Source of the DNA: Pontibacter mucosus
GTDB taxonomy: Bacteria; Bacteroidota; Bacteroidia; Cytophagales; Hymenobacteraceae
Assembly (NCBI RefSeq): GCF_003054055.1
Contig: NZ_QBKI01000004.1
Span: 310,001-374,000, forward strand
DNA: 64,000 nucleotides
Reading direction: 5' to 3'
How positions within the stretch are numbered: position 1 is the stretch's first letter; every line of letters starts with the position of its first letter. The notes under the pieces are model-generated. The model saw only the letters and a list, made by a program, of their open reading frames with translations. It did no database searches and had not been told where the DNA came from. Positions 8,296 to 18,002 of the stretch are shown here, in pieces. The position numbers and the translations under genes were made by a program.

Positions 8296-8658
8296 CTAAT
8301 CCTTCACCCTTCCGGTGGATCTTAAGATGGAGAATAATATTTTACTTATCTCCACATAATCGGCATATAAAGTCTCAAATGTAACACTATCAATATAGGA
8401 CGTGGCATGCAATAAGCGCAACCAGTATCCTGTTTCCTGCGCCTCTTTATAGGCAATGCTAATCTTAGCTGAAAAGTCCGCTTTTGATATACCCGCAATC
8501 GCCTCCTCCACGTTCGCACCAATCGAAGTACCGCTGCGCAATAGTTGTTTAGAGAGTACAAACTCTCTTTTCTCCCCATTTAGCCTTTGGCACAATAGCA
8601 CAACCTGCACAGCAAAATCAAACGTTTTGCGCTGAATTACATTCTCTTTCTTTTCCAT
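8296..8658 (-). CDS. Four-helix bundle protein (TIGR02436, 23S-rRNA intervening-sequence type)
   Basis: The 120-residue product is all helical and has the diagnostic SGTSIGANVEEA string in the middle, followed by DFSAKISIAYKEAQETGYWL. These proteins are widespread in Bacteroidota; some are encoded within 23S rRNA intervening sequences and they form pentamers of four-helix bundles. Their function is unknown and they are often scattered as single genes. Here it stands alone between AT-rich spacers of short ATTCATTACTCATT-like repeats on the downstream side of the carboxylase gene. Such genes are commonly gained and lost, so it may be a recent arrival. Confidence 0.9.
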   Translation of the reverse strand: MEKKENVIQRKTFDFAVQVVLLCQRLNGEKREFVLSKQLLRSGTSIGANVEEAIAGISKADFSAKISIAYKEAQETGYWLRLLHATSYIDSVTFETLYADYVEISKILFSILRSTGRVKD

Positions 8659-8749
8659 CCTGATGGTTTATACCTAAGAAATAAAAATGCAACTCGTATG
8701 GTTCAAAGGCGGGAGAGATTAATTATTGGTGAATAATGAGGAATGACTA

Positions 8750-8830
8750 ATTGTTGACGAAGAGTGTGTTCCGGTTAGGAAGAAACATATTACTCATTCA
8801 TTATTATTCATTACTCATTACTCATTAATG
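8750..8830. repeat. AT-rich degenerate tandem repeat (ATTCATTACTC type)
   Basis: A short tract between the four-helix-bundle gene and the carboxylase gene repeats ATTCATTATTATTCATTACTC-like units several times (about 8789-8830). A weaker form is at 8220-8245. No gene or hairpin was recognised in it. Confidence 0.6.
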
Positions 8831-8837
8831 ATTTTCC

Positions 8838-10466
8838 TCACGTCTGGATAACGCCCACATTGTAGGGCTTTTCGATGGGGGCGTGGTTGGCCGCCTCAAT
8901 ACCCATCGAGATCACCTTGCGCGTTTCCAGCGGATCGATGATGCCATCTACCCACAGGCGGGCGGCGGCATAGTAAGGCGAGAGCTCCTCGTTATACTTG
9001 TTGGTGATGCGCTCCAGCAGCTCCTGCTCTGCCTCCGGGGTAATCTCCTCCCCTTTAGCCTTCATGGCCGATACTTGAATCTGCAGCAGGGTTTTGGCCG
9101 CAGCCGCCCCGCTCATCACGGCCAGCTGGGCTGTAGGCCAGGAGTAGATCAGGCGCGGGTCGTAGGCTTTGCCGCACATGGCGTAGTTTCCGGCCCCATA
9201 GCTGTTGCCGACAAGGATGGTGAACTTAGGCACCACCGAGTTGGCCATGGCATTCACCATTTTGGCGCCGTCTTTAATAATGCCGCCATGCTCTGCCTTG
9301 CTGCCCACCATGAACCCGGACACGTCCTGCAAAAACAACAGCGGAATCTTTTTTTGGTTGCAGTTCATGATAAAGCGGGCCGCCTTGTCGGCAGAGTCGG
9401 AGTAGATAACGCCGCCCATCTGCATCTCGCCCTTCTTGCTCTTCACGATTTTGCGCTGGTTGGCCACAATGCCCACCGCCCAACCGTCGATGCGGGCCAG
9501 GCCGCAGATCAGCGTCTGGCCGTAGAGGTCCTTGTATGGCTCAAACTCCGAGTTATCCACCAAACGCAGGATGATGTCCATCATGTCGTAGGGCTTCACA
9601 CGGTCAGCCGGAAGTATACCGTAGATTTCCTGCGGGTTCAGCTTTGGCGCGGCAGGCTCCACCCGGCTAAAACCGGCCTTTGGGTTGTCGCCCAGTTTGT
9701 CGAAGATGGTGCGGATATGGTCCAGCGCCTCCTTATCATCCTTGCACTTATAATCCGTGACGCCTGAGATCTCGCAATGCGTCGTAGCACCGCCCAGCGT
9801 CTCGTTGTCTATACTTTCGCCGATGGCGGATTTTACCAGGTAGGAGCCCGCCAGGAAAACCGAGCCGGTTCCCTCCACAATCAGGGCCTCGTCGCTCATG
9901 ATGGGCAGGTAAGCGCCCCCGGCCACGCAGCTGCCCATGATGGCGGCAATCTGCACGATGCCCATCGAACTCATCACCGCATTGTTGCGGAACATACGGC
10001 CGAAGTGCTCTTTATCCGGAAAAATCTCGTTTTGCATCGGCAAAAACACGCCGGCACTATCCACCAGGTATACTATGGGCAATTTGTTTTCGATAGAGAT
10101 TTCCTGGGCGCGCAGGTTTTTCTTGGCCGTGATCGGGAACCAGGCACCGGCTTTTACGGTAGCGTCATTGGCTACCACCACGCACTGGCGGCCCTTGATG
10201 TAGCCGATGCCGGTTATTACGCCGCCGCTGGGGCAGCCGCCTTCCTCCTCATACATGCCTTCGCCGGCAAAAGCACCGATTTCCAGAAACTCGCTGCCTT
10301 CATCCAGCAGGTAGGCAATCCGCTCGCGGGCCGTCATCTTGCCTTTCTGGTGTTCCTTCTCGATGCGCTTCTGGCCACCGCCCAGGTATACTTTCTTCAG
10401 TTTGCTCTGCAGCTGAAAAACCTGCTGCTTCAGGGAGTCTTCGTTCTTATTGAATTCAATGTCCAT
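8838..10466 (-). CDS. Acyl-CoA carboxylase beta subunit (carboxyltransferase)
   Basis: This 542-residue protein is a biotin-dependent carboxyltransferase: KMTARERIAYLLDEGSEF near the start, the crotonase-like oxyanion segments GSCVAGGAYLP and GNSYGAGNYAMCGKAYDPR, and the C-terminal DPLETRKVIS. It transfers carboxyl from biotin to an acyl-CoA. The length and the FGRMFRNNAVMSS region resemble methylcrotonyl-CoA carboxylase beta, which acts in leucine breakdown, more than the propionyl-CoA enzyme, but the substrate is not certain. The biotin carboxylase/carrier subunit is not in the window. A hairpin terminator separates it from mlaD upstream. Confidence 0.9.
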   Translation of the reverse strand: MDIEFNKNEDSLKQQVFQLQSKLKKVYLGGGQKRIEKEHQKGKMTARERIAYLLDEGSEFLEIGAFAGEGMYEEEGGCPSGGVITGIGYIKGRQCVVVANDATVKAGAWFPITAKKNLRAQEISIENKLPIVYLVDSAGVFLPMQNEIFPDKEHFGRMFRNNAVMSSMGIVQIAAIMGSCVAGGAYLPIMSDEALIVEGTGSVFLAGSYLVKSAIGESIDNETLGGATTHCEISGVTDYKCKDDKEALDHIRTIFDKLGDNPKAGFSRVEPAAPKLNPQEIYGILPADRVKPYDMMDIILRLVDNSEFEPYKDLYGQTLICGLARIDGWAVGIVANQRKIVKSKKGEMQMGGVIYSDSADKAARFIMNCNQKKIPLLFLQDVSGFMVGSKAEHGGIIKDGAKMVNAMANSVVPKFTILVGNSYGAGNYAMCGKAYDPRLIYSWPTAQLAVMSGAAAAKTLLQIQVSAMKAKGEEITPEAEQELLERITNKYNEELSPYYAAARLWVDGIIDPLETRKVISMGIEAANHAPIEKPYNVGVIQT

Positions 10467-10513
10467 CCAGGGTTAGATTAGTTTTTAGGGGTTTAAGGGA
10501 AGTATAAAATGCG

Positions 10514-10539
10514 AAAATCCGCCCATAAAAGCGGATTTT
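10514..10539 (-). terminator. Terminator after mlaD
   Basis: AAAATCCGC and GCGGATTTT form a 9-bp stem with an 8-base loop just downstream of the mlaD stop (minus strand), flanked by A/T-rich DNA. Confidence 0.65.
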
Positions 10540-10573
10540 ACAAATATATAAATTTCAAAAATAGCGCACGGCA

Positions 10574-11656
10574 TTAATCTCTTATACTGTCAGCCCCGCC
10601 GGCGCCCTTGCCTGTACTTGTTTCTGGCACAGGCACATACACCGTATCCGGCACCGTCCTGAACTCCTGCGGGTGCCTGTCCTGCAGCTCTTTTACTTCT
10701 TCCAGGGTAATCACGCGGCCAGTCTCATCTACTTTATACTTGTCTTTGCGGCCAAACACGGAGAAGCTCACATAACGCTTGGGGTACGCCTGTATGTCGC
10801 GCAGCAGCAGGTTCAGTGCCTCTGTGGAGCGGTTCATGTTCTCATAGAGCTGCTCGTCGTGCATGAGCTTACCAAGCGAACCGTCAGGGGATTGCAGTTT
10901 AGCCACCGCCGTCTGCAGTTCTACCACAGCCAGGTTGGCATTATCCACCAGCTTGTTTATCTCGACCTGCTTCAGCGTATCGGTTATCTCCACCATGTTA
11001 CTGCTCAGTTGGTTCAGGTTGCGCTGCGTTTGCTTCAGGGCGGTTGTCAGCTCGCTCACATTCTGCGTAATCTGGTTGATGTTCTTCTGGTTGGCATTGA
11101 GCATTTGGTAGAGGGCAGCCGTACTCTTGTTGGTATTCTCCAGAATCTCCTGGATGTTGCCCTTGGTCTCGGCATCGAGCAGGCGGTTCACACGGGCCAG
11201 CGTGGTATCCACTTTGTCAATAATGGGCACTGTTTTGGTGGAGATCATCTCCGTGATGCTGCTCTGGGTGAAGGGGATGAGTGTTTCGCCACCCTTATAA
11301 GCGTTGGTGCTGTTGCCTAAGTATAGCGTGATAGCCTTGCTGCCCAGGATGTCGGAGCTACCGAGCGCCGCAATCGTAGAGTCGCCTACCTGCAGGTCTT
11401 CCATCACCTCCAGCTCTACCTGCACCTTGTTTTGGTTGTCTGTCAGCAGCCGGAGCTTTCGCACAGAGCCAACCTGCACGCCGTTCAGGATAACAGGGTT
11501 GGACACATTCAGGCCGTCCACGTTGTCGTAGACCACGAAGTACCGGTGGGTATTGGAGAAAATATCCGACCCTTTCAGGTACATAAACCCGAAGTATAGT
11601 AAAACGAGCGCTACAATCCCCAGCAGCGCCACTTTCATTTCCTTTGATATCTTCAC
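10574..11656 (-). CDS. MlaD/MCE-domain lipid transport protein
   Basis: The 360-residue protein has one N-terminal membrane helix (VALLGIVALVLLYFGFMYL, about 9-27), an MCE domain with VVYDNVDGLNVSNPVILNGVQVG and ALGSSDILGSKAITLYLG, and then a long helical region of about 150 residues with Asn- and Gln-rich heptads. MCE proteins form hexameric rings in the periplasm that carry phospholipids between membranes with an ABC transporter (MlaEF), which is not present here. It starts 11 bp after the amidase gene and is probably co-transcribed with it. The last 50 residues are Pro- and Thr-rich and probably disordered. Confidence 0.9.
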   Translation of the reverse strand: MKISKEMKVALLGIVALVLLYFGFMYLKGSDIFSNTHRYFVVYDNVDGLNVSNPVILNGVQVGSVRKLRLLTDNQNKVQVELEVMEDLQVGDSTIAALGSSDILGSKAITLYLGNSTNAYKGGETLIPFTQSSITEMISTKTVPIIDKVDTTLARVNRLLDAETKGNIQEILENTNKSTAALYQMLNANQKNINQITQNVSELTTALKQTQRNLNQLSSNMVEITDTLKQVEINKLVDNANLAVVELQTAVAKLQSPDGSLGKLMHDEQLYENMNRSTEALNLLLRDIQAYPKRYVSFSVFGRKDKYKVDETGRVITLEEVKELQDRHPQEFRTVPDTVYVPVPETSTGKGAGGADSIRD

Positions 11657-11667
11657 GTAGGAATGTC

Positions 11668-12450
11668 TTAGTTCATCGCTTCCATCTCTTGCTTGTACTC
11701 CCTGAAGGCGCGATATATACCTGATGCAATATACGCTTGCCCGGTCTTATCGTTAAGAAATTTTTCCTCGGTAGGGTTGGTCAGGAAGCCGCACTCAATC
11801 AGCACGCTCGGCATATAAGACTTCCAGAGCACCAGAAAGCCTGCCTGCTTCACGCCACGGCTCTTGCGCCCGGCACGGGTGCTGAACTCGCGCTCCACCT
11901 TTTCGGCAAAGCGGAGGCTGTTGTCCATGTACGCGCTCTGGTGCAGGGCAAACAGGATGTGGCTCTGCGGAGAGTTCGGGTCGAAGCCGTTGTAGTTGGC
12001 CTCATAGTTATCCTCCTGCAGGATTACGGAGTTCTCGCGCTTAGCGACCTCCAGGTTTCCGTTGGAAGTATGGAGGCCCATCGTATAGGTCTCGGTGCCG
12101 TAGGCTGTGGGCGGCCCCGCGTTCAGGTGGATGGAAATGAAGAGATCAGCGTTGTTTTTGTTGGCGATGCCGGCGCGGTCTATCAACTCCACAAACTTAT
12201 CTTCGGTGCGGGTATAAACCACTTTCACGTCCGGCACGTTCTTCTCAATCAGGGCTCCCACTTGCTTGGCAATATCCAGGGCAACGTGTGCCTCGTGCGA
12301 GAATTTACCATTACACCCTACATCCTTGCCCCCGTGCCCGGCGTCGATTACAACAGTGCGGACTTTGTACTCTTTCTTAAATTCAAGGGTATTAGAGGAG
12401 CACAGTAAAAAAACAAAAGCCAGAACGGATACAGTAACAATATTTTTCAC
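11668..12450 (-). CDS. N-acetylmuramoyl-L-alanine amidase (Amidase_3), exported
   Basis: The product has 260 residues with an N-terminal hydrophobic signal. VVIDAGHGGKDVGCNG carries the first zinc His, HEAHVALDIA the zinc Glu, FISIHLNAG the second zinc His, and SVLIECGFLTN the catalytic Glu. This zinc amidase cuts the amide bond between MurNAc and the stem peptide of peptidoglycan, usually at division. A Cys in LLCSS overlaps the hydrophobic core, but the lipobox is not convincing. It lies between divergent lptD and downstream mlaD; amidase-mlaD next to lptD forms an envelope-assembly neighbourhood. Confidence 0.92.
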   Translation of the reverse strand: MKNIVTVSVLAFVFLLCSSNTLEFKKEYKVRTVVIDAGHGGKDVGCNGKFSHEAHVALDIAKQVGALIEKNVPDVKVVYTRTEDKFVELIDRAGIANKNNADLFISIHLNAGPPTAYGTETYTMGLHTSNGNLEVAKRENSVILQEDNYEANYNGFDPNSPQSHILFALHQSAYMDNSLRFAEKVEREFSTRAGRKSRGVKQAGFLVLWKSYMPSVLIECGFLTNPTEEKFLNDKTGQAYIASGIYRAFREYKQEMEAMN

Positions 12451-12478
12451 AACGCTCGTTAGTTAAAAGCTAAAACAA

Positions 12479-12486
12479 TAACTTTG
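12479..12486 (+). promoter_or_regulatory. Candidate -7 element for lptD
   Basis: TAACTTTG matches TAnnTTTG in the short divergent gap between the amidase and lptD genes, 38 bases before the TTG start. The -33 box is weak (GTTAG). Confidence 0.45.
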
Positions 12487-12523
12487 TACAAATTAAGTAA
12501 ACTTTTAGGGAACTCTGAAGAAG

Positions 12524-15241
12524 TTGCGCTACTACATTCTGTTTTTTTTGCTGCTGTTGCAGACCGCCATTTTCATAGCCCCGTCGGCTCATGCCCAACG
12601 CGGACTCAGACGCGCGGGCACCGTTGCACAACAGGATACGCCCACTGTAGCTTCGCAGGATACGGCCCTTGTTGCCGGGCAGGACTCTGTTAGCCTAAAC
12701 CCGCCTCAGGGCGATATTGCGACCACCATCAAATACTCTGCCAGAGACTCGATGCAGTTTGAGGTGGACAACAAAATTGTACACCTCTACGGCGACGCCA
12801 AGATTGTTTATGGCGACATGAACCTGGAGGCGGCCTACATCCAAATCAACTACGAAACCAACACCCTTACCGCCACCACCCTCCCCGACTCCACAGGAAA
12901 GGAAGTCGGAACCCCGGTGTTTACGCAAGGCGCCGAAACCTATGCTGCCAAACGTATTGCCTACAACTACAAGACCCGCCGTGGGCGCATATCTGAGGTA
13001 GTAACGCAGCAAGGCGAGGGATACATACACTCTGAGGTGGTAAAGCGCAACGAAAACAATGAGTTTTTCGGCCTGCACAACAAGTATACGACCTGTAACC
13101 TGGAGCACCCGCACTTCTATATCAACGCCGGCAAGATAAAGGCCATCCCGAACGACAAGGTAATGGCTGGTCCGTTTAACCTCGTGGTCGGCGATATCCC
13201 CACCCCGCTGGGCTTCTTGTTCGGCCTCTTCCCCACCCCTAAAACCAAGCGCTCGTCGGGGGTGATAGTGCCTAGCTACGGAGAGAACTCGGCGAGGGGT
13301 TTCTTCCTGAACGACGGTGGCTACTACTTTGCCTGGAATGATTACATGGGCACGCGCCTTACCGGCGACATCTTCTCGCTGGGTGGATACGAGGTGCAGG
13401 CCAACACGGATTACGTGAAGCGCTACTCTTACCGGGGTAACCTTAACTTTTCCTATAGCAACTTTAAGAACGACGAGGCAGACAGGGCCGCGGCAGAGGG
13501 CCGGGCGCGTACCACCGACAATATCTTTGCCCAGTTACCCAAGTCGCAGAAAACCTTCTGGATCAGGTGGAGCCATAGCCCTACTACCAAACCGGGGCGC
13601 GGCTCTTTCAGTGCCAGCGTAAATGCCGGTAGCCAAACACACCAGCGCGTAAACTACCAGAGCCAGGCACAGTACCTGAGCCCATCTTTCAGCTCGAACG
13701 TGTCTTACCAAAAGACAGTACCAAACTCACCGTTCAGCTATACGATTAAAGCCAGCCAGAGCCAGAACACGACGAGTGGCAGAATGGACTTTATACTTCC
13801 GGACCTGAGCTTCAGCATGTCGCAGATCTCGGTGTCTGAGCTATTCTCCAACGGCCCCTCCACCACCAATAACTGGTATGACAAGTTCACGCTGTCTTAC
13901 AACGTGCGCGCCTCTAACACCGTGACAAACCAGACGCCGGCCCGTACCCGCTCCGACATTCCGATACTGGAGGCTGCTGCTGCCGACACCATTCCTATCA
14001 ACTTCAGCAACCTGCAGCGCCTGTGGGAAAGCGGGCAAAAACAGGCTGTTCATACCTTTGGCATCGGCCTGGGTAACTATAAGATTGCGCGCTTCTTTAA
14101 CTTCAGCCCTACGGTAAACTATAGCGAAACCTGGCTCGACGAGAAGTATAGCTTCCGCTTCAACCCGGACTCGCAGCGCGTTGACATCGACACCACCAGC
14201 TTTGGCAGGGTATACCAGTACAGTGCAGGCGCCAACCTGAGCACCACCGTCTACGGTACCGTTAACTTCCGAGAGGGCGGCAAAGTGGAGGCTATCCGCC
14301 ACCTGGTGCGCCCAAGCGTTAGCTACAGTTTCCGCCCTGACTTTGCCGACGAGCGCTTTGGCTTCTACCAGCGCACCCTGGTGGGCAGAGACCAGCGCAC
14401 CAACCAGGCCCTGTACCAGGATCTGGGACGTTTCAGAGCCGGTCTGCCCGGAACCGGCCTCAGCTCCGCGCTTAGCTTCAGTATCGACAACAGTGTGGAG
14501 ATGAAGGTGCGCACCGAGAGCGATACTGCCGGGGTGAAGTCCGAGAAGGTAAGCATCATCGACAACCTGCGCCTCTCTTCCGGCTACGATTTTGCACGCG
14601 ACTCTCTCAAGCTGTCTCCGATCCGGATTTCCCTGAACACCAAGCTATTCAAGTTCATCAACATGAACTTTAACTCCACGCTGGACCCTTACGAGAAAGA
14701 CACCTTAGGCCGCTCCATCGACACTTATTTCCTGGACATATCCAAAGGAAGACTGGGCAGGATTGCGAACGCCGGCCTGAACCTGACCGCCAGCCTGACG
14801 CCGGAAACCTTCCGGTCCGGAACGGATGCCGCCCCGCCGGACAACCTGCCCTCGCTGGAGCAGGAGCCGTTCGCGCAGATGCTGCCCGATTACGTGGACT
14901 TCAAAATTCCGTGGACGCTGAACCTGAACTACTCGCTCAACTATAACAGGTCTTTCGGCCTGAGAGGGCAAACCAACGTGATTCAGACAGTGGGTATAGA
15001 CGGCTCGCTAAACGTAACGGAGAAATGGAAGGTAACCTATAACGCCACGTACGACATTTCGAACCAGAACATCTCTTACGCCAACGTACAGATTTACCGC
15101 GACCTGCACTGCTGGGATATGAGCATCGGATGGGTGCCGTTCGGTCTGCTACGGGGCTACAACCTGACGATAAACGCCCGCTCAGCACTGCTTCAGGATT
15201 TAAAACTCACCAAGCGCAGCTCTACAGGGTATAACTACTAA
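12524..15241 (+). CDS. lptD: LPS-assembly outer-membrane protein LptD
   Basis: This 905-residue protein has a signal peptide (cleaved after AHAQ or before), an OstA-type N-terminal domain ([20 protein letters not shown], then a second turn at [20 protein letters not shown]) and a long C-terminal barrel with [19 protein letters not shown], as in Bacteroidota LptD homologues. LptD with LptE inserts lipopolysaccharide into the outer leaflet. Two Cys, in TTCNLEHPH and HCWDMSIGW, could form the disulfide typical of LptD; the HCWDM motif near the end is a family hallmark. The start is TTG at 12524 with no better ATG nearby. The chain ends in GYNY, an aromatic end usual for barrels. Confidence 0.9.
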   Translation: MRYYILFFLLLLQTAIFIAPSAHAQRGLRRAGTVAQQDTPTVASQDTALVAGQDSVSLNPPQGDIATTIKYSARDSMQFEVDNKIVHLYGDAKIVYGDMNLEAAYIQINYETNTLTATTLPDSTGKEVGTPVFTQGAETYAAKRIAYNYKTRRGRISEVVTQQGEGYIHSEVVKRNENNEFFGLHNKYTTCNLEHPHFYINAGKIKAIPNDKVMAGPFNLVVGDIPTPLGFLFGLFPTPKTKRSSGVIVPSYGENSARGFFLNDGGYYFAWNDYMGTRLTGDIFSLGGYEVQANTDYVKRYSYRGNLNFSYSNFKNDEADRAAAEGRARTTDNIFAQLPKSQKTFWIRWSHSPTTKPGRGSFSASVNAGSQTHQRVNYQSQAQYLSPSFSSNVSYQKTVPNSPFSYTIKASQSQNTTSGRMDFILPDLSFSMSQISVSELFSNGPSTTNNWYDKFTLSYNVRASNTVTNQTPARTRSDIPILEAAAADTIPINFSNLQRLWESGQKQAVHTFGIGLGNYKIARFFNFSPTVNYSETWLDEKYSFRFNPDSQRVDIDTTSFGRVYQYSAGANLSTTVYGTVNFREGGKVEAIRHLVRPSVSYSFRPDFADERFGFYQRTLVGRDQRTNQALYQDLGRFRAGLPGTGLSSALSFSIDNSVEMKVRTESDTAGVKSEKVSIIDNLRLSSGYDFARDSLKLSPIRISLNTKLFKFINMNFNSTLDPYEKDTLGRSIDTYFLDISKGRLGRIANAGLNLTASLTPETFRSGTDAAPPDNLPSLEQEPFAQMLPDYVDFKIPWTLNLNYSLNYNRSFGLRGQTNVIQTVGIDGSLNVTEKWKVTYNATYDISNQNISYANVQIYRDLHCWDMSIGWVPFGLLRGYNLTINARSALLQDLKLTKRSSTGYNY

Positions 15242-15247
15242 CACGCG

Positions 15248-15275
15248 ACAGCCACAACAAAAGGTGGCTGTTGTT
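15248..15275 (+). terminator. Terminator between lptD and panB
   Basis: ACAGCCAC (15248-15255) pairs with GTGGCTGT (15264-15271), followed by a TTGTTGTTTTT tract just after the lptD stop. Confidence 0.75.
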
Positions 15276-15318
15276 GTTTTTATATTTTATAGCTTTACAT
15301 CCCAAACAACCGGAAGCT

Positions 15319-16137
15319 ATGTCTGTACATAAAAACGATATCAAGAAAATTACCACGCACCAGTTGCAGAACATGAAGGAGCGTGGTGAGAAAATCTCCA
15401 TGCTTACTGCCTACGACTACTCCATGGCCACCATTCTGGATGCCGCCGGCGTAGACGTGCTGCTGGTAGGCGACTCTGCCTCCAACGTGATGGCAGGGCA
15501 TGAGACCACGCTTCCCATCACCCTGGACCAGATGATTTACCACGCCTCGTCGGTGGTACGTGGGGTGAGCCGCGCCTTTGTGGTAGTGGATCTTCCCTTT
15601 GGCTCTTACCAGGGCAACTCGTCGGAGGCGCTGCGATCCACCATCCGCATCATGAAAGAGTCTGGCGCGCATGGCGTGAAGATTGAAGGCGGTGCCGAGA
15701 TAAAAGACTCTGTAACCCGCATCCTCAGCGCCGGTGTGCCGGTGATGGGGCACCTGGGCCTGACCCCGCAGTCTATCTATAAGTTTGGCACTTACACGGT
15801 GCGCGCCAAGGAAGAAGCTGAGGCGCAAAAGCTGATTGACGATGCCCTCCTGCTGCAGGAGCTTGGCTGCTTTGCCATTGTGCTGGAGAAGATTCCATCA
15901 GAGTTGGCCAAGCGCGTGGCCGAGCAGCTGCAGATTCCTATTATCGGCATTGGTGCCGGACCGCACGTGGACGGGCAGGTGCTGGTGGTGCACGACATGC
16001 TGGGCATCAACAAGGAGTTTAAACCTCGTTTCCTGCGCCGCTACGCCGACCTGCACACCATCATGACCGATGCCGTGCAGCACTACGTGAAGGATGTAAA
16101 GAGCAAAGACTTCCCGAGCGAAAAAGAAGCATATTAA
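15319..16137 (+). CDS. panB: 3-methyl-2-oxobutanoate hydroxymethyltransferase PanB
   Basis: The 272-residue protein carries the PanB signature motifs: [44 protein letters not shown] with the Mg2+ and substrate ligands, [10 protein letters not shown] and [16 protein letters not shown]. It adds a hydroxymethyl group from methylene-tetrahydrofolate to 2-oxoisovalerate, the first step of pantothenate and CoA synthesis. The reading frame is open 16 codons upstream, but those residues do not match the family, so the ATG at 15319 is chosen. Its neighbours are lptD upstream (with a terminator between) and a pseudouridine synthase downstream. No other pan gene is in the window. Confidence 0.96.
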   Translation: MSVHKNDIKKITTHQLQNMKERGEKISMLTAYDYSMATILDAAGVDVLLVGDSASNVMAGHETTLPITLDQMIYHASSVVRGVSRAFVVVDLPFGSYQGNSSEALRSTIRIMKESGAHGVKIEGGAEIKDSVTRILSAGVPVMGHLGLTPQSIYKFGTYTVRAKEEAEAQKLIDDALLLQELGCFAIVLEKIPSELAKRVAEQLQIPIIGIGAGPHVDGQVLVVHDMLGINKEFKPRFLRRYADLHTIMTDAVQHYVKDVKSKDFPSEKEAY

Positions 16138-16291
16138 TTTGAGTTAAGAGTTATGAGTTAAAAGTTAAGAGTGGGGCAATATGCTCAGGTATAGAGCGCA
16201 CTTACAGACATGGTGTCGACATCACTTCTTATACCGCCCATTTTTGAATAAAAACTTTTAACTCATAACTCTCAACTTTTAACTAAAGCAT
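16138..16291. repeat. Facing AACTTTTAACTC-type repeats between panB and the pseudouridine synthase gene
   Basis: At about 16143-16171 the plus strand reads GTTAAGAGTTATGAGTTAAA; at about 16254-16284 it reads the near complement TTTTAACTCATAACTCTCAA. The two arms of about 30 bases face each other across about 85 bases, so a long stem could form. The same short units recur in other gaps near 41.1, 43.25 and 49.0 kb. Confidence 0.65.
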
Positions 16292-16972
16292 ATGGCTTCT
16301 TTAGACATTCTTTTTGAGGATAACCATGTGCTGGTGGTAAACAAGCCAGCGGGACTGCTGGTGCATGGCGACGAAACGGGGGATGTAACGCTGGCAGACC
16401 TGGCGAAGGAGTATATCAGAGAGAAGTATAACAAGCCAGGCAACGTGTTTGTGGGAGTAGTGCACCGCCTCGACAGACCCGTGAGTGGTGTAGTGCTGCT
16501 GGCCAAAACCTCCAAAGCCCTCGCCCGCCTGAATGAGTTGTTCCGCAGCAAGAAAACCATTAAGACCTATTGGGCCGTCGTACAGAACCGCCCGAGGCAG
16601 GAACAGGGCAACCTGGTGCACTGGCTCGTGAAGGACAGCAGCCGCAACGTAACCAAGGCCTTTGCCAAAGAAAACCCCAGCGGCGCCCGTTCCGAGCTAA
16701 ACTATACTTTGCTTACCTCACAACAGGGAAAGAACTTACTCGAGGTTAATCCCATCACCGGCAGGCCGCACCAAATACGGGTGCAGCTGGCCTCCATGCA
16801 ATGCCCCATACTTGGCGATTTGAAGTATGGCGCCCCGCAGCCCCTGCCCGATAAAAGTATAGCCTTGCACGCCCGCAGTCTCCGGTTCACGCACCCGACG
16901 CTTAAGACAGAAGTCGCTGTCAGCGCGCCTCTTCCGGATGCACCCGTTTGGAACCCCTTCAGGCATCTTTAG
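16292..16972 (+). CDS. RluA-family pseudouridine synthase
   Basis: The 226-residue product has VVNKPAGLLVHGD (motif I), VVHRLDRPVSGVVLLAK (motif II, with the catalytic Asp in HRLD) and the C-terminal PITGRPHQIRVQLA (motif III). It isomerises uridine to pseudouridine in rRNA or tRNA. There is no N-terminal S4 domain, which fits the short TruC/RluC-like members rather than RluD. The exact target uridine cannot be told. Start: ATG at 16292 after an AT-rich repeat spacer. It is followed by the desaturase gene 169 bp on, in the same direction. Confidence 0.92.
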   Translation: MASLDILFEDNHVLVVNKPAGLLVHGDETGDVTLADLAKEYIREKYNKPGNVFVGVVHRLDRPVSGVVLLAKTSKALARLNELFRSKKTIKTYWAVVQNRPRQEQGNLVHWLVKDSSRNVTKAFAKENPSGARSELNYTLLTSQQGKNLLEVNPITGRPHQIRVQLASMQCPILGDLKYGAPQPLPDKSIALHARSLRFTHPTLKTEVAVSAPLPDAPVWNPFRHL

Positions 16973-17141
16973 CCATGCTTCAGAGAAGGCTGAAAAAAAT
17001 GATATTTGTCATTTTTCTGAACTTTTACGCTGCTAATGTTATTTTACTTTTAATTTCGTATGTAGCTTTGCGTAAGGCAACTCGTGCGTAGTAATACAGC
17101 TGCCCTCAAACCGAACAAATCACTAAATACCTGTTACATTA

Positions 17142-17912
17142 ATGGCAATCCTTATCTTTTTTGTGGTGCATTGGTACCTGTCGCTGTTCGTACAGACGTT
17201 TTACCTCCACCGCTACGCAGCACACAAGATGTTTACCATGAGCCCGTTCTGGGAAAGAGCATTTTACCTGCTGACTTACATAGCCCAGGGCTCCTCGTTC
17301 CTGTCGCCGCGTGCCTATGCCATACTTCACCGTATGCACCACGCCTTCTCCGACACCGAGCGCGACCCGCACTCGCCGCATTACTCCAGCAACGCCTTCT
17401 CGATGATGTGGAAGACGAAGGAGATTTACAACAACGTGCTGAACAACCGCGTGGAGCCGGAGCGCCGTTTTGAGGGCAACTACCCGGTTTGGCCATTGAT
17501 AGAGAAAATTGGTGACTCCTGGTACTCAAGAGCGGGTTGGGGTGTAGCCTATGTGCTGTTTTACATCGCCTTTGCCACGCAGTGGTGGATGTTCCTGCTG
17601 CTGCCCATCCACTTCCTGATGGGTCCGGTGCACGGCGCGATTGTGAACTGGAGCGGCCACAAGTATGGCTACCAGAACTTCGACAACAACGACAAGTCGA
17701 AGAACTCTCTTTTCTTTGACTTTCTGACGGGCGGAGAGCTTTTCCAGAACAACCACCACAAGCTGCCTAACCGCGTGAACTTTGGCGTGAAGTGGTGGGA
17801 AGTTGACCCAACCTGGCCGGTAATCTGGACACTGAACAAGCTCAGCATCATCAAGCTGAAGCCTGTAAAAGTGAGAGCCGCCAAGCCCCCTAGAGTTAAA
17901 GCAAATGCTTAA
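17142..17912 (+). CDS. Acyl-CoA/fatty-acid desaturase (membrane diiron)
   Basis: This 256-residue integral membrane protein has three His boxes typical of delta-9-type desaturases: HRYAAH (about 23-28), HRMHH (about 63-67) and NNHHKLP (about 203-209), plus a GPVHGAIVNWSGHKYG segment with two further His ligands. Four hydrophobic segments lie between them. It introduces a double bond into a fatty acyl chain using O2 and so adjusts membrane fluidity. The N-terminus MAILIFFVVHWYLSLF is as in related Bacteroidota proteins, supporting the ATG at 17142. A perfect hairpin terminator follows at 17921. Confidence 0.92.
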   Translation: MAILIFFVVHWYLSLFVQTFYLHRYAAHKMFTMSPFWERAFYLLTYIAQGSSFLSPRAYAILHRMHHAFSDTERDPHSPHYSSNAFSMMWKTKEIYNNVLNNRVEPERRFEGNYPVWPLIEKIGDSWYSRAGWGVAYVLFYIAFATQWWMFLLLPIHFLMGPVHGAIVNWSGHKYGYQNFDNNDKSKNSLFFDFLTGGELFQNNHHKLPNRVNFGVKWWEVDPTWPVIWTLNKLSIIKLKPVKVRAAKPPRVKANA

Positions 17913-17920
17913 TCATATCG

Positions 17921-17950
17921 AAAGCCCTCCCGCAACGGAGGGCTTTTTTT
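17921..17950 (+). terminator. Rho-independent terminator after the desaturase gene
   Basis: AAAGCCCTCC (17921-17930) pairs perfectly with GGAGGGCTTT (17937-17946), followed by a T run. Confidence 0.92.
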
Positions 17951-18002
17951 TATACTTTATACTTCAGGTTGCAATTTACCTGCCAGCTCCCGGGGGAGTT
18001 TT

